Assembly: GCA_014240055.1 (NCBI GenBank)
Contig: JAAZXP010000043.1
Span: 1 to 8,912 of the forward strand
DNA length: 8,912 bases
Direction: 5' to 3'
Source of the DNA: Methanobacteriota archaeon
Lineage (GTDB): Archaea; Thermoplasmatota; Poseidoniia; MGIII; CG-Epi1
Part shown: piece by piece, positions 1 through 6,014 of the stretch
Position numbering within the stretch: the stretch's first letter is position 1
Layout of the letters: each line of letters begins with the position of its first letter
Notes under the pieces: model-generated
The model's input: only the letters and a program-made list of their open reading frames with translations
The model's database searches: none
What the model was told of the DNA's origin: nothing
Program-made: the position numbers and the translations under genes

Positions 1-132
1 GATGGCTGCAGCTTGATCAATCTGACTAAGTATAACTCCGCCAAAAATAGTTCCCAATGCATTTGTATCTTTAGGCATTGCTAATTGTCTTAGAGTTGGT
101 ATCGATGTAGCTGGTGAAACTGGCACTTCCAT
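1..132 (-). CDS. Acyl-CoA thioesterase, YciA/hotdog family (N-terminal 44 residues; runs off the left edge)
   Basis: This family hydrolyses acyl-CoA thioesters to free CoA and an acid in the cytoplasm. Only the first 44 codons are present, with ATG at 130-132 on the minus strand and an open frame to base 1. Residues 18-44 carry the family signature: A-M-P-K-D-T-N, then G-T-I-F-G-G and S-Q-I-D. The stretch lines up almost without gaps with remembered H. influenzae YciA sequence, placing Asp39 on the conserved Asp44 there; Asn24 and the IFGG turn belong to the hotdog active site. The start is set by the divergent neighbour only 50 bp away. No Shine-Dalgarno lies upstream, which fits a leaderless transcript from the shared spacer. 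The family is clear from this short piece; substrate chain length cannot be told. Confidence 0.85.
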   Translation of the reverse strand, partial: MEVPVSPATSIPTLRQLAMPKDTNALGTIFGGVILSQIDQAAAI

Positions 133-182
133 AATCTAATGAAGAGGAAACCGGTATTAAGTCAAACCGGTGTAACTACAAA
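133..182. promoter_or_regulatory. Divergent intergenic promoter with a centrally placed TATA-like hexamer
   Basis: This is the whole spacer between the thioesterase (ATG at 132 on minus) and the asparaginase (ATG at 183 on plus). TATTAA at 155-160 reads TTAATA on the other strand. Its centre, 157.5, is exactly midway between the two A-of-ATG positions, 25.5 bases from each. Archaeal TATA boxes normally sit about 25-30 bases upstream of the transcription start, so both mRNAs would start at or next to their ATG. Neither gene has a Shine-Dalgarno, which agrees with leaderless messages. The purine-rich GAGGAAA at 144-150 on the plus side could act as a BRE. The promoter is inferred from spacing; the hexamer is not a perfect TATA consensus. 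Confidence 0.45.
148..171. repeat. Duplicated AAACCGGT element, candidate operator
   Basis: AAACCGGT occurs at 148-155 and again at 164-171, 16 bases apart. The ACCGGT core is itself palindromic, so the pair is both a direct and an inverted repeat with a 10-base spacer. The elements flank and touch the TATA-like TATTAA. If transcripts start at the two ATGs, the pair is not transcribed and would work as a protein-binding site, not as an RNA hairpin. No regulator is encoded in the window to pair with it. Confidence 0.35.
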
Positions 183-941
183 ATGAAAATCATCTGTCAT
201 GGCGGTGCTGGACATACCCCTAAAGTTCAAGATGGTGTCGATAAGGCTGCTGAAGAAGGCTGGAAAATTCTAAAGAAAACTAACAACGCCTTATTGGCAG
301 CGACTGCGGCAACGATAGTAATGGAAGATGACTTTAGATTTAATGCTGGAACTGGAAGTTGTCTACGAGATGATGGACGAGTTCAGAATGATGCTGCTGT
401 GGCTACAAGCGATGGCAAAATGGGAGCTATAACTAATCTTCAAGATTTCAAAAATCCAGTATTAGTAGCAAGAGAGTTATTAGATGAATTTGTGACAATG
501 CTCGCTGGTGAGGGAGCAATTCAGTTTGCTTTGGAAAAAGGTTTCAAGAAAACTAAAGTTATAGGGTCTGAAAAAGGATGGACTGGCGATACTGTAGGTG
601 CTGTAGCTCAGTCCTCTGATGGTCAAATTGCAGTAGCTTCATCAACTGGAGGAGTAAGAGGTAGACCCGTTGGCAGAGTTGGAGATACGCCACTCTGGGG
701 CTCTGGATTTTATTGTGATAAAAACATTGGAATATTAGCTACTGGAGTTGGCGAAGCTATTACTGAGCAATTAATGTGTTACAGAGTGTATCAATATTCT
801 GAAGATTTAGAAGAAGCAATGAATTGGGGTGTGAAATTATTACCTAAAGATGTTGGAGTGGGAATAATAGGAATTCACAGTAATGGACAAATATATGGAA
901 GTTCAAATACTACAATGCCTTTTACTATTATTAAGGATTAA
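183..941 (+). CDS. Isoaspartyl peptidase / plant-type L-asparaginase (Ntn-hydrolase), compact form
   Basis: This is a threonine-dependent N-terminal nucleophile hydrolase. Members release aspartate from L-asparagine or from beta-aspartyl dipeptides formed when proteins age. The precursor cuts itself into alpha and beta chains. The N-terminal HGGAG loop (6-10) and NAGTGS (54-59) are family motifs. G-D-T-V-G-A-V at 135-141 gives the predicted nucleophile Thr137, followed by STGG (154-157), the substrate-binding R-V-G-D (165-168) and T-G-V-G-E (187-191). Predicted chains are 1-136 and 137-252. At 252 residues it is shorter than the usual 290-320, mainly because the linker before the nucleophile is trimmed. 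The residue before Thr is Asp, as in glycosylasparaginases, not the Gly of E. coli IaaA. ATG at 183 has no Shine-Dalgarno and is probably leaderless. Family call is secure; preference for asparagine or isoaspartyl peptides is open. Confidence 0.93.
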   Translation: MKIICHGGAGHTPKVQDGVDKAAEEGWKILKKTNNALLAATAATIVMEDDFRFNAGTGSCLRDDGRVQNDAAVATSDGKMGAITNLQDFKNPVLVARELLDEFVTMLAGEGAIQFALEKGFKKTKVIGSEKGWTGDTVGAVAQSSDGQIAVASSTGGVRGRPVGRVGDTPLWGSGFYCDKNIGILATGVGEAITEQLMCYRVYQYSEDLEEAMNWGVKLLPKDVGVGIIGIHSNGQIYGSSNTTMPFTIIKD

Positions 942-946
942 AAAAC

Positions 947-954
947 TATATTAA
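947..954 (+). promoter_or_regulatory. TATA-like box upstream of the LVIVD-repeat gene
   Basis: TATATTAA lies just after the asparaginase stop codon in a 49-bp gap. A start about 26 bases downstream would fall near 977, giving a leader of roughly 14 nt that just includes the Shine-Dalgarno at 978-984. This suggests the propeller/reductase pair can be transcribed separately from the asparaginase, although read-through is equally possible. AT-rich gaps yield such matches by chance. Confidence 0.35.
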
Positions 955-977
955 TCTATCTGGTTCATAACTAATAA

Positions 978-984
978 GAGGTGG
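978..984 (+). promoter_or_regulatory. Shine-Dalgarno of the LVIVD-repeat gene
   Basis: GAGGTGG ends 6 bases before the ATG at 991, a good match to the archaeal anti-Shine-Dalgarno and at normal spacing. It fixes the ATG at 991 as the start. It is the only strong ribosome-binding site I see in the window; the other genes look leaderless or translationally coupled. Confidence 0.75.
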
Positions 985-990
985 ACTAAT

Positions 991-2940
991 ATGGACATTA
1001 GTCAAGAAAAACTACTAAGTATAGGAATTGTTCTATTGTTGAGCGTGTCAGGTATGGCAGCACTTACATATTATAATAGTGATGATAATGATATTGATAA
1101 TATTTTAGAAGCTTGGATTGACCCTATTACTGAAGTTGAAAATTGCTTGAATTGTACTGGAGAAGATGAAAATCATCAGCATGACAATATTCTTCAACAT
1201 TTTTTACAAACGGATAATATCACCTTGATTGATTATCACAATTTAAATTGTGATGGGAACGTAAAACCCCCTCCAGAATTGGACAATACCGCAGGTAGAC
1301 CATGTTATCCCGAATTCAAAAATGTAGCACCGACTCCTGGAGATAATTCTGAAATTGCTATTGAAGGTAATTTCCTTGAGGATTGTGAGAAAATTGGAAC
1401 AGAGGGTGGATGCTATGCATATGTTTCTAGCTATAACCAATTTGAAATATTAGATATTAGTGAACCAAATAATATCGTATTACTATCAACATATTATGCT
1501 GAAGTGGCAAGAATAATTGATATTAAAGTAACCCAAGATAATAACTGGGTCTTGATAAATCATGAATTAACTAATCCCGAATTAGACCCAATACCAAATG
1601 ATGATGATGCAAACAGTGGAATGAATCGATTAGATTTAATAGATGTCAGTGACAAATCATATCCAGTTAAAAGAGCTGAATGGAATAATCCACCTGCTGG
1701 ATTCCATAATCAGGACATTCATGTTTATTGTGATGTAAATATGCCTGGATCAAATAACGATTGTGAAGTTTTCTTATTTGGTGCAGACCCTTACCCTGAG
1801 ATTAATGGTGCTGGATTATACAAAGGAACACAAATATTCTATGCCCCTGATGGACTAGATTCATTTATACAAGGTAACAATGAATCAAAAGAAATTGCAA
1901 GATGGGGTGGTTACTCGCCAGACCCAGCTACAACTTGTGGAGGGACTGTATTCAATCATGATAATGTCATTCATAGACACCCTATCACAAACCAACTTCT
2001 ACTTTATGTTTCATACTGGGATGCTGGATTAAGAATATTAGATGTTTCAAATCCACCTCCCGTACCAGATCCTAATGGATTAACATGGCCTCAAAATAAT
2101 GAAGTTGGAAGATGGTTAGGCTGTCCTACTGATAGTAGTGGATGGTATGGCCCTGAAGGTGGTGGACATGCTGGAATGAGTGCTGAAGAATGGACCTCTA
2201 AACTAGAAGGAAATGGTTGGATTCACTACGCAGTACCTTATGATCATTTGATTTGTAATGGAGTCTCTGAATATGTAGATGAAGCTGAATGGCCAAGTTC
2301 TTGTGGAACGGGACCTGAAGACCCCGAATATGGAGTAAATTGGAGACATTATACTCTAATTGCACCAGAATATGGACAAAATGATAACCATACGGGATAT
2401 GTTCGAACGATTGATACAACTGATCCTGCAAAGCCTTTCCTTGTTTCAGAATGGAAATTACCAGGTAAAGGAGTAAAGGCAGATGGTAGTGAACATGAAC
2501 ATCACTATATTCCAAATATTTATATTTATTCGCCACACAACGGAGACACTGGAACTAATGGCAATGTGTATTGGACACATTATCACGCAGGAACTTGGAT
2601 AACTGGACACGATCGAATATGGGAAACCATTAGTTGGAAAGATGGAATCGTAGCTCCAGATCAAGGATGGCAAGCAATAGAACAATTAGGAACAACTGAT
2701 ACTTTAGGCTACTATCTACCTCATGGTCCAGACGGAATGGATAATGCAACTGAAGAATTAGGATATGATATGGCTGATTGCTGGGCCTCTTGTATGATTC
2801 CCTTTGATTGGGGATTACAATATGATCCAAGAGGATACATCTTCGTCTCAGAAATGGTAACTGGTGTTTATGTTATACAATATGATGGAGATAAAGATCC
2901 AAACTTTATTTATCCACCACTATTTGAAACCGAAGCTTGA
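991..2940 (+). CDS. Secreted, membrane-anchored LVIVD-repeat beta-propeller protein
   Basis: The 649-residue product has one hydrophobic segment at about 9-27 with a short N-terminal stub, so it is exported as an N-anchored or cleaved surface protein. The rest is acidic and hydrophilic. LVIVD-type blade motifs recur: F-E-I-L-D-I-S-E-P (151-159), L-D-L-I-D-V-S (214-220), L-R-I-L-D-V-S-N-P (347-355), V-R-T-I-D-T-T-D-P (471-479) and a final G-V-Y-V-I-Q-Y (625-631). Such repeats fold into beta-propellers used for binding at the cell surface; no enzymatic activity is established for most members. There are 14 cysteines, all outside the anchor, several as close pairs (52/55, 132/141, 247/258, 597/601), suggesting disulfides. 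Histidines cluster in the strands (239/244, 323/328/330, 502/504/505, 530/532/540). The start is supported by the Shine-Dalgarno at 978-984. The TGA stop overlaps the next gene's TTG start. Ligand unknown. Confidence 0.8.
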   Translation: MDISQEKLLSIGIVLLLSVSGMAALTYYNSDDNDIDNILEAWIDPITEVENCLNCTGEDENHQHDNILQHFLQTDNITLIDYHNLNCDGNVKPPPELDNTAGRPCYPEFKNVAPTPGDNSEIAIEGNFLEDCEKIGTEGGCYAYVSSYNQFEILDISEPNNIVLLSTYYAEVARIIDIKVTQDNNWVLINHELTNPELDPIPNDDDANSGMNRLDLIDVSDKSYPVKRAEWNNPPAGFHNQDIHVYCDVNMPGSNNDCEVFLFGADPYPEINGAGLYKGTQIFYAPDGLDSFIQGNNESKEIARWGGYSPDPATTCGGTVFNHDNVIHRHPITNQLLLYVSYWDAGLRILDVSNPPPVPDPNGLTWPQNNEVGRWLGCPTDSSGWYGPEGGGHAGMSAEEWTSKLEGNGWIHYAVPYDHLICNGVSEYVDEAEWPSSCGTGPEDPEYGVNWRHYTLIAPEYGQNDNHTGYVRTIDTTDPAKPFLVSEWKLPGKGVKADGSEHEHHYIPNIYIYSPHNGDTGTNGNVYWTHYHAGTWITGHDRIWETISWKDGIVAPDQGWQAIEQLGTTDTLGYYLPHGPDGMDNATEELGYDMADCWASCMIPFDWGLQYDPRGYIFVSEMVTGVYVIQYDGDKDPNFIYPPLFETEA

Positions 2941-3458
2941 GCTATCTGATAATTAGTACTAGTTTACGCCCTTTAAGTCATAGCCGTAAGATGGCAAATT
3001 ATCTCAAAAAATCATTCAAGAATGAAGAATTAGATTTCTTTGATCTTCAAGAAAATCCATTACCTATGTGTGATGGAGATGAATGCTACGATTTACCTGA
3101 AGTCATAGATTTTAGAAATAGAATCGATAAAGCTAATGGAATTATTATGGCAATACCAATTTACAATTTTAACGTAAGTTCAGGAGCTAAAAATATAGTG
3201 GAATTAGGTGGGAAAAAACTTTATGACAAAAATTTCGGTTTTCTATGTGCTGCCGGTGGGAAAAATAGCTACATGTCTGTAATGGGCCTAGCTAATTCAT
3301 TAATGATTGATTATAGATGCTATATTATTCCCAAATTTGTATATGCATTAAAGAAAGATTTTGATGAAATAAGTGTTACTAATACAGACATCAAAGAAAG
3401 AATTAAAGAATTGGGCAATGAAATGATTAGGATAACTAAAGCACTCTCCAGAGACTAG
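2937..3458 (+). CDS. NAD(P)H-dependent FMN reductase-like flavoprotein
   Basis: This is a 173-residue cytoplasmic flavodoxin-fold protein of the NADPH-dependent FMN reductase family, which binds FMN and uses NAD(P)H to reduce flavin, quinone or other acceptors. The first strand and phosphate loop are Y-L-I-I-S-T-S-L-R-P at 3-12, followed by S-H-S-R-K (14-18), matching the family's FMN-phosphate-binding turn. P-I-Y-N-F-N-V-S-S-G-A-K-N (74-86) is the second flavin-contacting loop and A-A-G-G-K-N-S (105-111) the third. The start must be the TTG at 2937: the next in-frame ATG, at residue 19, would remove the first strand and the phosphate loop. TTG overlaps the upstream TGA as TTGA, and no Shine-Dalgarno is visible, so translation is probably coupled to the propeller gene. 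The true acceptor is unknown, and a functional link to the propeller is only a guess from position. The stop shares CTAG with the convergent gene. Confidence 0.85.
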   Translation: MSYLIISTSLRPLSHSRKMANYLKKSFKNEELDFFDLQENPLPMCDGDECYDLPEVIDFRNRIDKANGIIMAIPIYNFNVSSGAKNIVELGGKKLYDKNFGFLCAAGGKNSYMSVMGLANSLMIDYRCYIIPKFVYALKKDFDEISVTNTDIKERIKELGNEMIRITKALSRD

Positions 3459-4123
3459 CGAGAACCAAATATCGAAGTTCCTACACGAATATGTGTAGCA
3501 CCCTCTTCAATTGCTTCCTTGAAATCACTAGACATACCCATAGACAGGAAAGGCAAATTAATATCAAATTTAATCTCTAAAAAATCTCGTATTTCTCTTA
3601 ACTCTATAAAATAATCCTTGGCATTTTCACCAAATGGAGGAATAGACATCAAACCTTTAATTTTTATGTTGGAAAGCTTCAATATCGCTTTGAACAAATT
3701 TTCAATTTCGATAGCTTCTATACCTGATTTAGACGATTCACCTCCTTGATTTAATTGGATTAATATTTCTTGTAAAACCTTTTCTTCTGAAGCTACAAAA
3801 TCAATTTTAGATGCTAATTTTAATGAATCAACTGAGTGTATAAGTTCAGCTTTTCCTACTATTTTACGAACTTTTTTAGTAGGTAATCTTCCAATAAAAT
3901 GGTAATTCAATCCTGCTGGATGGTATTTTATTTGTTTAGAAACAAATTCTTCGACATAATTCTCCCCAAAGTCCTTCAAGCCTGCATCAAAAGCTTCCAT
4001 AATCATTTCAATAGGTTTTTTTTTACTAACACCAATTAACTTTACTTCATTTATTTTACGGTTATTTGATTCAATACAAGAAATTATTTGCTCGTTAATA
4101 GATTTCAAATTATTAATCAACAC
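3455..4123 (-). CDS. yggS: YggS/PLPBP-family pyridoxal-phosphate homeostasis protein
   Basis: This is a 222-residue single-domain TIM-barrel protein of the YggS/PROSC family. It binds pyridoxal 5'-phosphate, has no known catalytic reaction, and keeps PLP and amino-acid/keto-acid pools in balance. The PLP lysine is Lys34 in G-V-S-K-K-K-P. D-F-G-E-N-Y-V-E-E (51-59), H-F-I-G-R-L (75-80), H-S-V-D-S (96-100), G-G-E-S-S-K-S-G-I (127-135), G-L-M-S-I-P-P (157-163) and L-S-M-G-M-S-S-D (193-200) are all diagnostic. The C-terminal R-V-G-T-S-I-F-G (213-220) forms the phosphate site. The start is GTG at 4121-4123; no clear Shine-Dalgarno precedes it. An AATAAATA stretch at 4143-4150, about 24 bases upstream, might be a weak internal TATA box, though the gene also fits as last member of the minus-strand cluster. 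The family is mainly bacterial and eukaryotic, so an archaeal copy may have been acquired. Confidence 0.93.
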   Translation of the reverse strand: MLINNLKSINEQIISCIESNNRKINEVKLIGVSKKKPIEMIMEAFDAGLKDFGENYVEEFVSKQIKYHPAGLNYHFIGRLPTKKVRKIVGKAELIHSVDSLKLASKIDFVASEEKVLQEILIQLNQGGESSKSGIEAIEIENLFKAILKLSNIKIKGLMSIPPFGENAKDYFIELREIRDFLEIKFDINLPFLSMGMSSDFKEAIEEGATHIRVGTSIFGSR

Positions 4124-4153
4124 TATAAGCTCAGAATATTGCTATTTATTATG

Positions 4154-4855
4154 CTACGGTATGACTTGATCTAACGGTACTAAACCTGTAATAATCAATA
4201 AAGCGATAAGAAAGGGCTGATGAAAAACATAAATTATTAATGTATTTTTTCCTAATAATAACCATTTTTCAGGCCATTGAATTTTAATTAATGATTTTCC
4301 TTCGGAGTAAATTTGGCTTGATAATCCTATACCAATAAGAAAAACACCTAGCCATGGATTTAAAGGAAAATAATCTACTGCAGAAAGATCAGTTTCACTC
4401 ATTCCAATCCATACTAAAGTTTCATTTGAGAATAGAGGTACGAATAAGAAAAATAATCCAAAAATAAAGGCGATAACTGGCCGACGTACAAGCGGAAATG
4501 CAATAAGACTGGCAAAGGCCAGAAGATGTAAAACTCCAAATCTAACATATGCATCCGGTTCAAAAATAAATGTCATTAAAGTTATTATAAATGCCCAAAA
4601 AATTAATCTTTGTGTTCTCTTAAATGTTTTATCAAAAATGTACTCGTTACGATGAGCTAAAAAATATGAGAAACCAGAAACTCCAACAAATAAAGTAGCC
4701 GTAGAACGTGCTAGCCACCACCAAAAATCTCCTTTTTCAACTACCATTACACCGAAATAATTTAAGTCTGTCACAAAATTAGAAATTAACATCATTACCA
4801 AAGCAGTAGCTTTTAGAGAATCTAACTCATCTATCCGCAAACTAGGAACCTGCAA
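4154..4855 (-). CDS. DUF1624 / heparan-alpha-glucosaminide N-acetyltransferase-like membrane protein
   Basis: The 233-residue product is very hydrophobic, with about six or seven predicted membrane spans (roughly 15-35, 50-66, 84-98, 107-123, 126-142, 168-180 and 202-226). Family landmarks are R-I-D-E-L-D-S-L-K (7-15), D-L-N-Y-F-G (30-35), F-G-V-L-H-L-L-A (106-113), D-Y-F-P-L-N-P-W-L-G-V-F (161-172) and G-K-N-T-L-I-I-Y-V-F-H-Q-P (202-214). Relatives are membrane acyltransferases that move acetyl groups across membranes onto sugars; microbial substrates are mostly unknown. Asn26 sits in S-N-F-V-T-D-L where many members have His. The start is uncertain: TTG at 4853-4855 overlaps the GTPase gene by 14 nt, while TTG at 4838-4840 (228 residues) has AGGT 7 nt upstream and keeps the whole conserved region. 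Family call good, reaction inferred. Confidence 0.8.
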   Translation of the reverse strand: MQVPSLRIDELDSLKATALVMMLISNFVTDLNYFGVMVVEKGDFWWWLARSTATLFVGVSGFSYFLAHRNEYIFDKTFKRTQRLIFWAFIITLMTFIFEPDAYVRFGVLHLLAFASLIAFPLVRRPVIAFIFGLFFLFVPLFSNETLVWIGMSETDLSAVDYFPLNPWLGVFLIGIGLSSQIYSEGKSLIKIQWPEKWLLLGKNTLIIYVFHQPFLIALLIITGLVPLDQVIP

Positions 4856-6014
4856 CTATCTTGATTATATCGCCATCTTGTAAATTATAATCTTTACCAA
4901 TTACACGCTTTGAACGACAGTCTATAGCTCGAATAAAACTATCACCAATATCCGTATGGACCTTGTATGCTAAATCTACAGCAGTAGCGTCTTTAGGAAG
5001 TAAAAAAGCATCGGGTAGAACGCGCCCTTGACCATCAGTATAATGTGTTTCATCTTCAACGGGATAAACGGCTATCAAATCTAACTTATCTAATACTGCA
5101 TTTTCGATACATTTCTGAACACCAGTCGACCCGTGGAGTTTGATGAAGTCTTCTATTTTTTGAATGGCATTTTGCTGCCCTTCATTCAATTTTTTTGAGT
5201 CTGATAAATTAAAATTTGAATCTCCAGAATTGTACGAAATTAAACCTGCTTTAGAAGCGTTTTTCAATGCTAATTCATAATCTGCTGCAGTTATTATTGC
5301 TGATATTTGAGTTAATGAATCCAAATTTTCTTCTGACGAGATATCTGCCTTATTAGCTGCAATAACTATTGGCTTAGCCAGCTTCTGAAGTGTTTTAGCT
5401 AAAATTATGCCTTCTTCAAGCGTCCACTTCATTACTGGTTTTGAAATAGCAGCTTTTCTCAATGAGAGTGTTACGTGCTCTCTACTAATTTTTAATCCAG
5501 CTAACCTTTCTGAAAGAAAATCTTCTATTTTCTCACCAGCTTCAATAGCTCTAGCACTTCGAGACCATGTGCGAATAATAATTTCGCCAATCCACTGATG
5601 TAATTCATTCTCCAAAAAATGAACCTCCTCTAGAGGAATTGCATTTTCTGTACTATTACCTTCTAAGTCAGTTTTACCTGAAGAATCTACAACTTGTATC
5701 AAAACATCAGCTTGTCTGAGATCATCAAGAAATTTATTACCCATTCCTTTGCCTTCGTGGGCACCTGGAACTAATCCTGCTACATCTATTAATTCAACCG
5801 GAATATAGCGAATACCATCTACAGATAGGGAATTATTTGGATTTGATTCAATTCCTAGTTCTTTACTAGGACATGGTTTTCGAACATAAGCAATCCCAAC
5901 ATTTTTATCTATTGTTGTGAAAGGATAATCTCCTATTTGTGCTTCCGCTGAAGTCGCAGCTGTGAAAAATGTTGATTTACCTGCATTCGGTTTTCCAACT
6001 AAACCTATCTTCAT
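4842..6014 (-). CDS. ychF: Archaeal YchF/OLA1-type Obg-family GTPase with TGS domain
   Basis: This 390-residue cytoplasmic P-loop NTPase is of the Obg/YchF class, linked to ribosomes and translation. G1 is G-K-P-N-A-G-K-S-T (7-15), the switch I region is Y-P-F-T-T (30-34), G3 is D-V-A-G (77-80) inside a strongly conserved V-P-G-A-H-E-G-K-G-M-G block, and G4 is N-K-A-D (221-224). A helical insertion covers about 130-215. The C-terminal TGS domain runs from about 330 to 390, with H-T-D-I-G (353-357) and the terminal D-G-D-I-I-K-I-V. Bacterial YchF and human OLA1 have NxxE at G4 and prefer ATP; the NKAD here, shared with archaeal homologues such as Pyrococcus PH0525, predicts guanine specificity. 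Length is normal. ATG at 6012-6014 overlaps the upstream TAA as TAATG, so translation is coupled to the surface-protein gene. Confidence 0.95.
   Translation of the reverse strand: MKIGLVGKPNAGKSTFFTAATSAEAQIGDYPFTTIDKNVGIAYVRKPCPSKELGIESNPNNSLSVDGIRYIPVELIDVAGLVPGAHEGKGMGNKFLDDLRQADVLIQVVDSSGKTDLEGNSTENAIPLEEVHFLENELHQWIGEIIIRTWSRSARAIEAGEKIEDFLSERLAGLKISREHVTLSLRKAAISKPVMKWTLEEGIILAKTLQKLAKPIVIAANKADISSEENLDSLTQISAIITAADYELALKNASKAGLISYNSGDSNFNLSDSKKLNEGQQNAIQKIEDFIKLHGSTGVQKCIENAVLDKLDLIAVYPVEDETHYTDGQGRVLPDAFLLPKDATAVDLAYKVHTDIGDSFIRAIDCRSKRVIGKDYNLQDGDIIKIVAGS
4848..4851 (-). promoter_or_regulatory. Possible Shine-Dalgarno supporting a shorter DUF1624 start
   Basis: AGGT on the minus strand lies 7 nt before the in-frame TTG at 4838-4840, inside the last codons of the GTPase gene. 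No comparable match precedes the upstream TTG at 4853-4855. This favours initiation one base after the GTPase stop codon and removes five residues from the protein. Four bases are weak evidence on their own. Confidence 0.35.

Noticed and set aside
148..171. The ACCGGT pair as a transcription terminator hairpin
   Set aside because: Both flanking genes diverge from here, so no transcript ends in this gap, and there is no T-run after the stem.
1243..2830. Several antisense open frames of 65-112 codons within the propeller gene (1243-1440, 2198-2536, 2458-2685, 2630-2830, minus)
   Set aside because: Their products show no family motifs, they overlap each other and a well-supported gene, and none has a ribosome-binding site that I can see. 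They are by-products of coding sequence on the other strand.
5407..5598. A 63-codon plus-strand frame inside the GTPase gene
   Set aside because: It is antisense to a highly conserved GTPase region and its product matches nothing I know.
4876..5870. Loss of some cysteines seen around C-P-x-K-E-L in other archaeal YchF proteins as a sign of degeneration
   Set aside because: Characterised relatives such as the Pyrococcus protein also lack most of them; all nucleotide-binding motifs are intact.
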